Shown here: positions 47,951-59,950 of the stretch, one piece after another
Layout of the letters: each line of letters begins with the position of its first letter
Numbering within the stretch: the stretch's first letter is position 1
NCBI RefSeq assembly: GCF_008831285.2
Contig: NC_045140.1
Location: forward strand, 18,414,370 to 18,474,369
Direction: 5' to 3'
Length of the DNA: 60,000 bases
DNA from: Nymphaea colorata
Lineage: Eukaryota > Streptophyta > Magnoliopsida > Nymphaeales > Nymphaeaceae
Translations under genes and position numbers: made by a program
Notes under the pieces: generated by a model
Seen by the model: the letters and a program-made list of their open reading frames with translations, nothing else
Database searches by the model: none
What the model was told of the DNA's origin: nothing

Positions 47951-48180
47951 CCATGTTGGTCATACCGGACCAGACCAGACCGGAATAAGTTGCACGGTTG
48001 GTACCAGACCAGACCGGAATAAGTTGCACGGTTGGTCATACAGGACCAGACCAGACCGGAATAAGTTGCACGGTTGGTCATACAGGACCAGACCAGACCG
48101 GAATAAGTTGCACGGTTGGTCATACCAGACCAGACCGGAATAAGTTGCACGGTTGGTCATACCGGACCAGACCGGAATAA
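47951..48180. repeat. minisatellite, about five units of 38-47 bp
   Basis: Units are built of GACCAGACCGGAATAAGTTG and CACGGTTGGTCATAC. Unit lengths differ because the GGACCAGACC part varies. The ORFs over it on both strands are periodic and not genes. It lies between the two segmental duplication units and no counterpart is seen elsewhere in the window. Confidence 0.95.
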
Positions 48181-50023
48181 AGTTACGTACATTCTCATTG
48201 AGAAGGGTCAAATCAAAGCATGGACCTGACTTGGATGACTTACACGTTGTCCAACAACGCTATGGGAACCTCTTGGAGCAATGACACAGGTAGCATGGTG
48301 CATGGTGATTCCATGTTTTTTTTTTCTTCCACTAAAAAAAAAATGTCATTTTTCTATTTCGCCTATTTTGCGATTCTTCTTGGTGGTGCATACAATTTAC
48401 AGCCATAAGAGCAAACGCAAGTCTCATTACCTCACATAAACATACATCTTGTAGTAAACCGTGCTCATTATGACGTTACAATTGCATCACTGATATACAA
48501 TCACACTGTAGTGTTAAAAAATACATCACGCAAAAAATGGGTGGCAATCACCCAAATAATGCACTATGGTCTCTTACTTGCTTAATTAGTCAGCGGCATA
48601 TTTATGAACCACTATATTGTAATATAGTAGCACTTTGATTACGGAATGCCCTTTAAAGGTATGTTGGGTGATGGGTGTTAAAATAAGCTTTTACCTACAC
48701 ATACAAAAAGGTATATATCTAATTGAGTTGAGTATAACATCAACATCCAAATATTGTGTATGGATGCCACCCCCCCATCCTAGGCAACTTGGCTGTGGTG
48801 ACCCATACATATGGGCGGGAGCAGGTGCCGGCATGTGCGGACAATTGTCCACACATACTCGCAAGAAATTCCTATTTTCATGTTGATATTTGAGGATTTT
48901 TTTCTCTACATTTACATGTTGGTGCCTTTTAAAAATTTTAAATTTTTATAAGTAGTGCTCGTTACCCATAATTTCTGGCTTCGCAAGCAACTACCATTAA
49001 CCTGAATCCAAGTATCACTTGCTGAAAAATGAATGCATGGGTACTTGCTTGCTGCTTAACATTGTGTTTATTGGACTTTTCTACATGCCATAACTGGACC
49101 TGGTTTGTTTGGGAATTTTGAATCCTCTTGTCCTTTTTGTGCTTAGCGAAGTCTTTATTTTGTTCAAAAATCTGAAATTTGAGTGCCTGTCAAGAGAATT
49201 TCAATAAAGCATTAATTTTTCTTTTTTCATTGCTTGCTGGTTTTTGAATTATCTTCAATTTGACCATAACAATTTAACTTGCATTTTACGTTACAGATAT
49301 ATGATTGGCTTGGGCCTCACCCGAAAAATCTAATGACTTTTTTGGCTTGGCCTGGTCAGACAATCTAATGGCATGGGCCTAGACACTATAATGAACCCGT
49401 CGGCAGCCTGATAGGCTCTACAATTTTTTTCATTTAAAAAAAAAACGCAATTAAGAAAGTTAACTGTTAAAGTTTTAACTTTTATTTTGGTGCAAATTGA
49501 GCAGCTCATGCTGGAAAAGACCATGTCAGCCCCAAAAGCAAGCTGAAGCCCCCACCTTTCCTATCATCTCTCGAGTAAGGTGTCAGGCCTGTTTTGGTTC
49601 CTTGAGGTGAACACTCGGCCTCATATATATACTTCAACAGGCATAAAGGTGTTCTTTTTTTTTGCATGTCTTGAGAATGCTAAACGGAGACTGGTTGTCC
49701 AGCTTCCATCACATCCGTTATGCCAACCCCCTCAACATCAAGAGTTACCGTCAATTGGCTGCAATCACCCATTGTAAATGTAATTTTGTTTTCTAACATT
49801 CATTTTCTTGCATCAATAACTAAGCGCATGTGGCCTGTTTTCTTACTTCATTTCGAAAATGAGAAACCTGTACATCCCTCACTGGAGGCATAAAACTTCC
49901 AAGATGTATCATTCTTCTTGGTCCTTGCGAGCATTGGCATCCCTAGCTAATGAGGGGATGCAGACAGCTGTTATGATATTAATAGAATGGGATATTTTTC
50001 TTGCCGTTCGCGAGATCGACTGC

Positions 50024-50028
<5 letters not shown>

Positions 50029-50060
<32 letters not shown>
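50029..50060. repeat. (CT)n microsatellite
   Basis: CT dinucleotide run of about 32 bp followed by a (GT)-rich stretch to about 50100. Confidence 0.9.
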
Positions 50061-50061
<1 letters not shown>

Positions 50062-50585
50062 GTTGTGTGTTTATGTGTGTGCGCAAGTGAGTGTGTGTGT
50101 ACCTAGAGAATTCGAAAGGAAATTATGGAAACCAGACATGATGATTGGATTGGTCTAAGTGTTACAAAATTTAATGAATCAAGGTTAAAAATATACATTG
50201 TACTTGTGTAGGAAACCACAAGACATAAAAATCAAGAAAATTTGATGTGCCGATTGAATTGACCAAAGGGATTTAAAAATCGGTGGGTTTAATTCTTTCT
50301 TGGCTTATAACATCTATTCTACACATTACATTTCCGTGGTTTTTATTTATGCCAACATTGTTGGTCATTTTCAGACTACCTATGCACTTAGATTAATATG
50401 AATATATTTACAAAATCACTACATCACGCTGCATACTACACACACAAATTGCAATAGACGATAGAACGTACAAAGCCTTCAAGTCTAATCACATCTAATT
50501 TACACAAAGTCGAAAAAAATGGACTGGGAGAAACGAAAGCGTTCAACTGCAACCTCAAACGCGTCGTGCCAGTAGCAATCCCTGG

Positions 50586-51179
50586 TTAGCAGCACAGGCA
50601 TGACAGATTGGAGATACAGTTAACGAAGGAACTGATGCACCAAATACCCGAAAGACTGCCATGAAAGAGAGTATCAGCAGCTTAGCTCCAAACACATGGG
50701 GAAAAAAGAAACAGAAAAAGAAAAAAGAAACTGCCATGATGGACTATTTTAGATGAAAAAAGATATTTCCCTTCTGCTAAACGGCAGAAACCGATTTCTT
50801 CAGAAAATACCTTCTTCCTTTTTTTCTTTTCTTTTTTTCCTTTTTTTGCGAAGTGAAAAAGGAATATCTGAGACTAAACATTCAAGGCAAACAGTGCTTG
50901 AGACTAAACGTTCAAGGCAAAGGATCATATAAAAAGAAAACGGACGCATGAAAGAGCTTTGCCAACTTACGTTGTTCCGAGATAACCAAGGCTGCCCTGC
51001 TGCTGCTGGGGAGGTGGAGGCTGCTGCGCGTACTGCGGTGGCGGGGCACCCGTAGGGTAACCTGCCGGCGGTGGCGGAGGGTACCCCGCCTGTGGAGGGT
51101 ACCCGTATGGAGGGTACCCGTACCCTGGTGCAGGGTAGGGTACCCCATAGTTTGGAGGTGCCTGATTGTAATAACTCAT
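50586..51179 (-). CDS. CYSTM-type small Pro/Tyr-rich protein, copy 2 (two exons)
   Basis: Exon 1 is 50971-51179 and exon 2 is 50586-50655, with a 315-bp intron (GTAAGT donor, TGGCAG acceptor at the same place as copy 1). The spliced product is 92 residues: MSYYNQAPPNYGVPYPAPGY, repeats of YPPYGYPP type, Gln/Pro stretch PQYAQQPPPPQQQQ, GSLGYL, then a hydrophobic part with Trp and Cys ending NLSCLCC. The head is the classical CYSTM head. The C-terminal module has fewer and later cysteines than copy 1 and ends in the cysteine cluster. One copy may have lost or changed the module, or both are diverged. Confidence 0.75.
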
Positions 51180-53052
51180 CTTGCAGAACTACGAGTCCCT
51201 GAAGCTTCAAGCTACGAGTGCAAACGAAAGAAGAGGAGGAGCAAGGGGAGGTGGGTGAGGAAGAGAAGGATGTAAATAAATAGAAGGGCAACAGCGCAGA
51301 CCAGTTGAAGGTGTAGACGATGGTTCCAACTTTCAACCGAGCAATTTCCTTTCACATTTAACGCCTTTTGCAAGGGTTAACGGGGGGAGACTTACCCATC
51401 TCGCCAAGTCAACGAATCAGCGTGTATAAATGATCCAATCGTTGTTGCTGGAGCGGCAGTTTCCAGTTTTCGAGGAAGTTCAACTAAACTGGGTGTAGCA
51501 CAATAAATCTTTTAATTTCTTTTATGAACGGATGCTTTCGAAATATTGCGTTAACAAAAAAAAAATTTATTTTTTAAACTCGTCTGATGGGGATTTCACA
51601 TCGTTTTTTAGGGATGTCAAGGAATCCCATTTCATTTAAGCTATACCCTTTATTATACCTGGCTTTATTAGTTCATATATTGTTTAGTTCATAATATGGG
51701 AATATGAAAGAAGAAAATTTTATATATCCATACTTGAGTTAAATTCACCATCCAAATCCAACTTTCTTCCTTCACATTTGAATCCCAATCCAAATTTTAA
51801 ATGCACATTGAATCATAAAACAGACCTTCAAAGAGAATGGTCATTGGATATTTATTTAAAATTAATCCAAGTACGAATTTGTGCTTGAATTCGATCAAAG
51901 CACTCATTTAAATGCAAAACTTTCGGACAGAGTTTTTAGTGAACTCCTACTCCGACGCCCTACGAGGACCGCGTGAAGGTAAGGGTCATTGCTGGCCGTT
52001 GGGACCTATTTAATGTCTTCAACTTGGTCAGCGACATGCAGTGAACTCTTTCTTTGACATTTCTTCATCCAATAATTGAATTGGTTAGAAAGCATGTTTG
52101 TATTAATAGCTTTAGTTTAGGCAAGCTGTTGTTTCCATTGAATGAGACTCTCAAAGCGTCCCCCAGGGAATAAATTTAGTTGGAATTGCCAGCGAAGTGC
52201 ATCAGCAAGCAAACAAATAATCGGTGCGTGGATCTATCTAACGATCGATTAATGCATTATCTTCACTTAGTCCATATTCCCTTGTATTCGAATCAGCGTG
52301 TAAGTTCCACAAGGTTATACATTTTTTAGCCAGACATTTGAATTGGTTTCTGCCAAACAAAATTTGAGTTTGTTAGGTATAATTTTGCATATAGAGTTCA
52401 ATGGCTGGATTGGAGTCTAAGCAGTTTATATGGTATTGCTTAACGAGGAAGACGTGAAAGTCCCTTGGTGGTACTTTACCAAATATAGACCAAATCAATT
52501 TATTAAGTACAATTGGTGGTACTTCACCAAATCAATTCTTACGACTGAGATTATTTGTCATTACTGCAACATGAAAGAAGCTCTTACTTTTCTTATAAAA
52601 CCCTTTTATAAAACCTTTTGAGGTCGTTTGACAGTTAGAACTTATGTCTTGGTTAGAACACAACACAACATTAAAAAAGTGTCAACCAATTAAATACTTG
52701 CGTATGAAATTAGTCAAATTGGTTTGTCATTCCTAAAAAAGATATATTTGACAACTTGGTGTCGCAAATTATCTTTTTCATGTAAAACATTCACCGGCAA
52801 AAGCACTACTAGATTTATCACATCAACTTTTTCATACATCACTACGTACCGAAACAAAATGGTTTTTCTTCACAGGTGCGATCCATGGGACGTAGACCCA
52901 ACCATGTTTGATCCCTTGTCCATTCTTTTTTCTTGTTCTTGGTGGTATCAAACACTTATCTGTCTCTCCGGTAAAATGGATACCTCTATCAAAGATTTCT
53001 AGTTTCATTTTTTTATTTCTTTTCGTATCAACCCATGTATTTAGCTTCTTTT

Positions 53053-53069
53053 ATTAATATTATTATTAA

Positions 53070-53102
<33 letters not shown>

Positions 53103-53132
53103 GTATGTATATATATATATATATATATATAT
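53053..53132. repeat. compound (ATT)n/(AT)n microsatellite
   Basis: TAT/ATT trinucleotide run to about 53096, followed by AT dinucleotides. Confidence 0.92.
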
Positions 53133-53317
53133 CAATGCCATTATTATTTTTTTAGTGCGCATGATTTACTTTGCATTCCCATTTGGAATAATGTGCTCCT
53201 TCAATCTCATATTTCGCGGGGCGATCAATTTTATATTTTGTATTTCTTAATGCAGTTGAAGTGTCTAGGTCATCTTGGCTTTGAATTAAACCGATTCATT
53301 GGATTCTTTTTTTCACG

Positions 53318-53613
53318 CCCTGTTTAGTTGGAGGGAAAGGAAGGGAAAGGGAGGGAGGGAAAGGAAAGGGAATGGAAGATAAGGGGAAGGGAAATGAATT
53401 GATTGCTCAATCACTCCCTTTCCTTTCATTTTTTTGTCAGTCCCTCTAATTTTAGAGAGATTAGATTTACACTACATTCTCATTTTCTTTCTCTCTTTTT
53501 CATTCCCCTCCCTCTTAGCCAAACAAACTTTCCCTATTTCCCTCATTTCTAATTAATCAATCAAACAGAGGAGGGATTGCTCGATTCTTCACTTTCCTTC
53601 CAACCAAACAGGG
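53318..53613. mobile_element. Tourist/hAT-like MITE, copy 2
   Basis: 296 bp. Ends CCCTGTTTAGTTGGAGGGAA and, in reverse complement, CCCTGTTTGGTTGGAAGGAA are inverted repeats. The left arm is GGGAAAGG-rich, the right arm pyrimidine-rich. The paralogous sites at 44310 and 59119 read GGATTCT..TTTCTCTTAG..GCATGTCACAAG with no insert, so they are empty sites. The duplicated target appears to be short (about 3 bp) and is not exact. Confidence 0.85.
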
Positions 53614-54164
53614 TATTAGAGGCATGTCATAAGAGCTAAATGGCACATCTATTATGGGCACAAACAAAATGTGGTTGCAATGAGGTAGCTAGATGGTTAG
53701 CTCATACCTTTGCAGCTAAGTAATTGCTACGGTTTCCTGGTTTGACCCACGTTGATAGGTTCTGAGTTTCAGGGTGGTGTTGGAATCTCATTTACGCTCT
53801 TGCCTCAAGATGCTCGTCAGCTTTGAGATGTGTAAACTTAAGTTCAGAAGCTTCCCTCCCTAGCCTAGACCTGACCTTCAATTAAACTAAAACATTGTCG
53901 TGAAAATTTTTCGTTCATGTCTGATCTGAGGTCCCCAAATTAGGTATACCCTTTATTGCACTTGATTTATAAGTTCATATATTAGCATCAGAAAAAGAAA
54001 GAAATATCCATATTTGATTTCAATTCAGAGTCCAAATCCGACATTTTTTTGCATTTGAACCTAAATCCAATTTTTAGATGCACAGTTGAACCCAAACTGG
54101 ATTGGATTATGATATGCGAAGAACTGAGTTTTAAAATGTATGTTATTGGCCATTTATTTAAACT

Positions 54165-54232
54165 GAATCCAGCCACCAAAAATGTAATAATTTGTCGACA
54201 TGTATTTTTTTTATGAAAAGATGTTCAACCAA
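54165..54232 (+). mobile_element. copia fragment
   Basis: CAGCCACCAAAAATGTAATA to TGTATTTTTTTTATGAAAA matches 44157-44210, the last recognisable part of the decayed copia integrase region. Confidence 0.6.
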
Positions 54233-54570
54233 GAACCCAAATGAGTTCAACGAGATCAACTCTTCCGCCACTCCAACCCACTCGTTCACCTCTTTCGATG
54301 TTTAAGAGATTACACATTTGTTCTGTGGTTGGAAAAGTATGTACATTGTTGTGATAAAGATACACCGGGCGAAAACGTCACATGCTGCAATGGACTTGCT
54401 TTCACACGTCGGCGAAAAGAACAGGTCCGCCTTCTCTCCTTCCTCCCATCTTCCTTCCATATATGATGGTGCATAGCAGTACTCCTTCCAGAACCCACAA
54501 AGCCTACAACAAATTAATTCGCAGCCTCGAGAGTAGTTAGGGGGGAGTGGAATTACAGCAAACACAAACC

Positions 54571-55656
54571 ATGGCTAATGGTGTTGGCTTCTACTCGAAA
54601 AGCATGCACCATTACTAGCAAGCGTGCCAGGAGGGCGCAGAGCTGTCGATCAACGACGACAAGTTTCAGCTGATGATGAAGAGCATGGTGCAGGACTTCC
54701 ACTCTCCTGGAGGTAGAAAGGGTAATAGCAGCACCCTTGTTGTTCCTTCCTTTGATATCATAAAGGAGGTGAGCATATGCATACATACTCGAGAATAACA
54801 AGAAATGTGCTGAGGAGATATTGGCCTACAAGCAAGACTTATGGGGCAATGACCAAATCCTCCCGATGGTCAGGAACTACTTCAAGCTTTGCCAGACGAC
54901 ATTGGATTCCTTACGTAGGTTTCTTGTGCATCTCTGTTGCACCAGAAACAAACTGATGGCGATCGGCCCGTGAATCAGAAGGTGAGGGAAGCAGTCACAT
55001 GCGCCGAGGGCGGCACCGTGCACTGCTTCTTTCTCTCGCTTGTCGGTCTGATCCGAAAGCACGTCCAGGTGCTCCAAAAGCTACAACAGGCGAGGGATGA
55101 GGAAATTCCAACCAGAGCAGGGAGGGCGAAGAACCCAACGCCACGAAGAGTGATCACGATCATGTTCTAGACTGTGTTCACTGGTGCCGTGATCTTTTCA
55201 ATATTGGCAGCATCCCTGCATTCCCCCTCAGTTCTGGCAGCGCTCTCGACGGCGGTCATCAGCGTATACGGGTGTGGTCCTTTCGTCAAATGGGTGGAAG
55301 CTTTTTGGGCCACGGCCGAGGAAAATGAGGGGGTAGCCACAAGGAAGAAGAGAATCGTTGTGATTAGAGAAATGGAGGACATCAAACTTTTAACGCTATG
55401 CAATAGGGAGAGAGCAGTCGAAGCTGTGTTGAAGACAATGGCTGAATTGAATGAGCAGGTGGAACAATGCTACCGTGAGATTTGCAGGGCAAGGAACAAC
55501 TTCTTGCAAAAAATTACAGAGCCTCAGAGGCGCAAAGATCGTGCTCGGGCATTTGTCTACCGGCAAGTAGCCCGTTTGGAGCAGAAAAAAGATACATTTC
55601 TCGAGAAAATGTCGGACAAGTTTGATAACTTTACAATGAACAGGAATAAATCGTAG
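54571..55656 (+). pseudogene. UPF0496 type B pseudogene, nearly full length
   Basis: Starts MANGVGFYSKSMHHY, then TAG at codon 16 (54616-54618). Other damage: a 4-bp insertion near 54780, a small deletion near 54965, and a TAG at 55168-55170 where the 31896 copy has a Gly codon inside the membrane segment. From 55174 the frame is open to FDNFTMNRNKS at 55656 and holds the rest of the hairpin and the C-terminal helices. Upstream DNA (54440-54570) shares the type B promoter words. Confidence 0.85.
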
Positions 55657-55659
55657 CAA

Positions 55660-58300
55660 TATGTAAGGGGAAAATGTTAATTTGGGAAAACAGAAAAAGT
55701 TTTTTTTTTTTCAAGGAATCTTTCAGTGTCTCTCTTCCGATTAACTCTTACAGTTCATTGTGTCTATATTACATTATTTAGGATATTTGTGTTTATAAGT
55801 AGAAAGGCTATCCTTCACCAGGGCGGTCCTTTATCGTCTTAACTGTTTAGTACGCTGCGTCTAGCATATGAGTGATACCACATAGGCACATAGTTCATAT
55901 GAAAAAAAAAAAAGCAAGAGATGGCAAATATAAATATTTCCAAACCTTGAAAAGAAAAAAATGAATTTGGAAAATGGGACCGTGGTTGCGGCAGCTTGTG
56001 GCGATGGCTCTTTCAAAGAACGAACGGTGTTGAAGAAGTCATAGGGTATATATATTACAGATATGTTTGTTTGGGAACAAATTTATGCTTATTTCGAGGA
56101 TTTTCTTTTCACTCGCAATTTGTAGAATGTTAAAGGGTATAAGCGAATACCAATTTTCATGAGTTGGCTAAAATACTTTTTTTTTACACTAAAAAAAAAC
56201 ATTTTGTAAAAATAAAAAAATATAAAAAACATTTTTTTTAATACCAAAATACAGCGGCATAAACAGGACGAGACTAGGACGACTAGGAGGACATCACTGT
56301 TCATGTATCTATATATTTATATATTTAATGTCCACATTCCCTTTGACTATGTCTCAGCCTCAGCCTGAAAAAAAGCAGGGAGTGTTCATGATGATCTTTA
56401 TAAGTTGAAGCGAAACTCAAATTGACCCTAAGGGTGGGCGCTGGGCGCCGCGCCGGGCCTTTGCCCCACACAAACCCTGCATAGCATGAAGAGGAGGCAA
56501 GATTTACTAATTAAGAAACTTGCGGGTTGGCTTTCTGAATCATTCGGACTCTTGGTAGGGCGGTAAGCAGAAAAGAAACTTATTGAGAATTTCTCATTGA
56601 AGGCATTAATTCTCTTGAACATATTTTAGAGCTAGTTATGCTGAATTGACATCAAAATTCCACTCTCTTGCTTCTCTCACTGCGACCGCACGCATGCAAA
56701 TGTGCAGAGTGCCCAGGCCCTCCTTTCAGCTAAAAACCACACCTTCGGGGTGGCTTGGGGTTTGTTGCATAGGCATTAACCCTGCTCGCATACCAAAAAA
56801 GTTTTTTGCAGGACTAAGGGCTAATCTCACTTTATCAAAACATATTTTAAAAAAAAAGAAGTAAAAGTTATCCAAAAAAACTTAAAATTCGTATAAAAAT
56901 ATTGTTAAATTCAAATTTAAAGTTTGGGCTCGAAAACTCTCTATAAATATCTCCACAATATTCTCTCTTGTGCATGAGTTAATCATTGGGGAAGCGTTGG
57001 TGTTTGCTCACTTGAAAATTTAGAGTTTTCCTTTCCCCTCTCTCTCTATTTCTCTATTCTTTTCTTCTTCTCCTCCTTCAACCTTAGGAGCAAGCTCTTC
57101 AAGTTCCAACTCTTCAAGAGAGTACAATGAGATCTTTTGGAAGACCTTTATCATCTTGTAGCTTCACCCAAGTCAACCATAAGATCATTCGAAGAAAGAG
57201 ACTCGCTTCTATAATCATTTATATTAGAGGTATGTAGTTCTCTTCTTGTTTTATTTATTTTTATTTCTTATTGCCACCACCCAATGGTCATGCAAGAGAG
57301 CTTTAAAGATTTTCTATATGGAGTAGAAAGCTACTCTTGAGTGCACCTAGAGTATGAGTAAAATGAAATAAATTTCATTTCTTCATTTATTTCTGAAATA
57401 TACTTACTATATTGCTTTGTTCATCATTTATATTTGAGATAATGTTCATACATGGTAGTTTAATTTTTCTTAATTAATAGGCAAATGAGCCGTAAGAATG
57501 AGCGTTGAGGTTGGGATTTCTTCATTGTTACATTGATTTTGAGGTTGAGATTTGTTCAACCAGGACAAAGCCATCTACAAAAATGTACATGTTAAAATGC
57601 AGCTTCATGATATTCTCACTTTTAGCTTCTCTCTTAATCATTTGATTAAGGACCCCATACGTTGCTCTCTATTTCATTGACAATTATATAAATAAAAAAT
57701 GTGAAACTTGAATATATGTGATGGTGAGAATTATTTTAGATGAATGTTATGTTAGTAATGAGTAATTTACTTTTAATCATGTAGGGTTAATACATTCATG
57801 CATTCACATTTACTTGTGAAAATCACGAATGATCACAAGCACACATCTAAAAGAACTTAAGTAAGATGAAATAGAGTTCTAGTAAGATAGTATTCGAATT
57901 AGAGCAAAATCTCAATCCTACTTAAAGTTTTAAAAGAACATTAAAACAACTTCAAAAAAAATGATTTTCAAAGGTTTTCAAATGATATTTATAAAAATTC
58001 TTCAAATCAAAGTGTTTTATACTCTCAAATGATTCTTCAAAACTTTTTTCAAAAATTTAAAACATCAAATCTTCAATATTTTCTTAAACATCATATCACA
58101 TTTAGAATGAAGAGATGTTTAAGCAAAAACAAAATGCATCAAGAATAAGCATAGCCTTAGGAATGGTTGTTCCCAATAAATGTGCCGGGAACGGTCAATT
58201 CTCGTACCGAAGGACGAGTGCCTTTTTCTCTTATTTCAAAAAAAAAGAATCTAAAGCACTCCAAAAACCAAAATAGATTTTTGGGAGTGCAAACACCTTT
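55660..58300. other. no supported gene
   Basis: 55670-55800 matches the downstream DNA of the type B gene at 31896 (TTACAGTTCATTGTGTCTATATTA). 56425-56450 is a truncated hAT-like MITE end. 56940-57250 contains a TATA-like CTATAAATATCTCC followed by CT-rich sequence, which may be a promoter or part of an LTR. No ORF supports a gene. Confidence 0.35.
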
Positions 58301-58319
58301 CAAATGACATGACATGATC

Positions 58320-59950
58320 AAGAAAAATGAATCTAAAAGGAATTTATTAAGCTCAATTGGCGATACTTCACCAAATCAATTCTTGTGAATGAGATCAATT
58401 GTCCTTACTTCAACACTAGAGAAGATGGCTGGTATTTTTTTGATAGAACCTTCTATGTCTTGGTCCTAACTCAATACTAAACAACCGCCGACCAATTGAA
58501 TACCTGTATATGAAATTCGTCGGATTTGTTTGTGAAAAAGGATATAATTGGCAATTTGGTGTCGCACTTTATTCTTTTCCTGGAAAATATTTGGGAAAAG
58601 CATTATTGGATGTTCATATACCACTAGCTATTTTGCTGAAACAAAATAGTTTTTCTTGATAGGTGCTATCTGGCCGACATAAACCCAATTTTCCATTTTT
58701 TGTTCCTTTTTTCTTGCTCTTGGTTGTATCAAGATACCAATATGTCAAGACTTGTCTCTTTCTCCGGGAAAATGGATACCACCACGAAAGATTTCCACTT
58801 CGATTTTTTATTGCTATTTGAACCAATCCACGTATTTGGCTTGTTGTATTAGATCGTAGTTCATATGTCTACTCCAATGACAGTATTATTCTGTATTGTT
58901 AATCATTCACTTTGTATTCCCGTTTGGATTGTGCTCATTCAAGCTCATAATTTAGTTGGGCGATCGAGCTGAACAAAGTGGATAGATGAACACTTTACCT
59001 TTGTTTTGTAGGTACCTTATTTAGTGATAGATTGTTTTATATTTTTGTATTGTTTAATGCAGATGAAGTCATGAAGTGTCTAGGGCATTTTGGCTTCGCA
59101 ATAAACTGTCCATTGGATTCTGTTTTTCTCTTAGCTGCATGTCACAAGAACTAAATGGCATTTCTTGATATAAACTGTCCGTTGGATTCTCTTTTTCTCT
59201 AGCTGCATGTCACAAGAACTAAATGGCATTTCTTGATATAAAGTGACAAAAAATGAGTGTTGGGAGTCTTGGGACTTGATTTTGAAGTTTCAAGTTGATC
59301 AGGCGCAATATTAGAAAACCAATGAACTTACTTTATACATATTAATTGAAGTCTTCAGTAGACATTTTCTTTTGACTTTTCATCAAGCAATATATGTTGT
59401 GAGGAAGGTCCTGCATTGACAGCTTTCGTCTCGGGAAGCTGTCTCCATCCATTGAATGATCTTTAAAAGCGTCCACGCGGAAAAAACGTCGTTGGAATTA
59501 TTTGACAGCAAAGTGATTCGAAAAAGAGATCAAATAATTGAAGCATGGATCTACCCGACTGACATATTTTTTCCCACTTCATGTTCCTTTCTATTGGTGT
59601 CAATGCGAGAATTGGTAACAATGCGTGAATTCCGCAGAGGTTGCACATTTTTTATCCAGTTTTTTCAAACAAAGTCTGAGTTTGGTAGGTATAATTTGGC
59701 ATATAGAGTTCGATGGTCAGAGTGGAGTCTAAGCAGTTCATATGGTATTCTTAAAGGGGAAGCGTCAAAGCCCCATCTCTCTCTTTATAAACGTGCAATC
59801 ATAGTTGAAAAACTCACCGATACGAGTAGTGAGTCGTCTAAGTTGGTTAAGATCATCCACTTTTTAGATCACGTGTTAGGGTCTGCCAAGTTCGCTGAGA
59901 TCCTTAGCCAATATATTTTCTATAAAACCTTTTGAGGTCATTTGGCAGTT
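58320..59950. repeat. segmental duplication unit 3, in permuted order
   Basis: 58320-58440 matches 36105-36220 and about 52490-52570. 58460-59100 matches 52640-53270. 59045-59240 contains two tandem copies of a TCCGTTGGATTCT...GGCATTTCTTGATATAAA segment. 59390-59935 matches 52050-52620. The order end-of-W, X, Y, W fits a tandem array cut by the window edge. Confidence 0.65.
59456..59935 (+). CDS. unidentified 159-codon ORF within a duplicated segment
   Basis: The longest unbroken ORF in the right-hand array: MIFKSVHAEKTSLELFDSKV... to ILSQYIFYKTF. I recognise no domain. Homologous DNA at 52150-52620 and 47290-47460 is broken by stops and frameshifts. It may be an exon of a larger gene or a chance survivor. 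There is no supported splice pattern or start context. Confidence 0.3.
   Translation: MIFKSVHAEKTSLELFDSKVIRKRDQIIEAWIYPTDIFFPTSCSFLLVSMRELVTMREFRRGCTFFIQFFQTKSEFGRYNLAYRVRWSEWSLSSSYGILKGEASKPHLSLYKRAIIVEKLTDTSSESSKLVKIIHFLDHVLGSAKFAEILSQYIFYKTF

Larger units (their letters stand above)
48595..53950. repeat. segmental duplication unit 2
   Basis: Direct repeat of unit 1 with several indels: an extra stretch of about 230 bp at 49240-49468, about 740 bp at 49655-50395 and the MITE at 53318-53613. It continues past the part matching unit 1 into segments 52380-52620 and 52640-53270, which recur at 59700-59935 and 58460-59100. Confidence 0.75.

Noticed and set aside
47951-48180. Possible CRISPR-like array
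   Set aside because: Units are contiguous with no unique spacers, and the genome is a plant nuclear one.
47944-48211. Periodic ORFs (SGLVWSCMTNRAT type)
   Set aside because: Translations of the minisatellite in different frames.
50800-51336. 178-codon ORF over the CYSTM gene on the same strand
   Set aside because: It is another frame over the exon and reads through the intron; the spliced model explains the conserved MSYYNQ start and Cys module.
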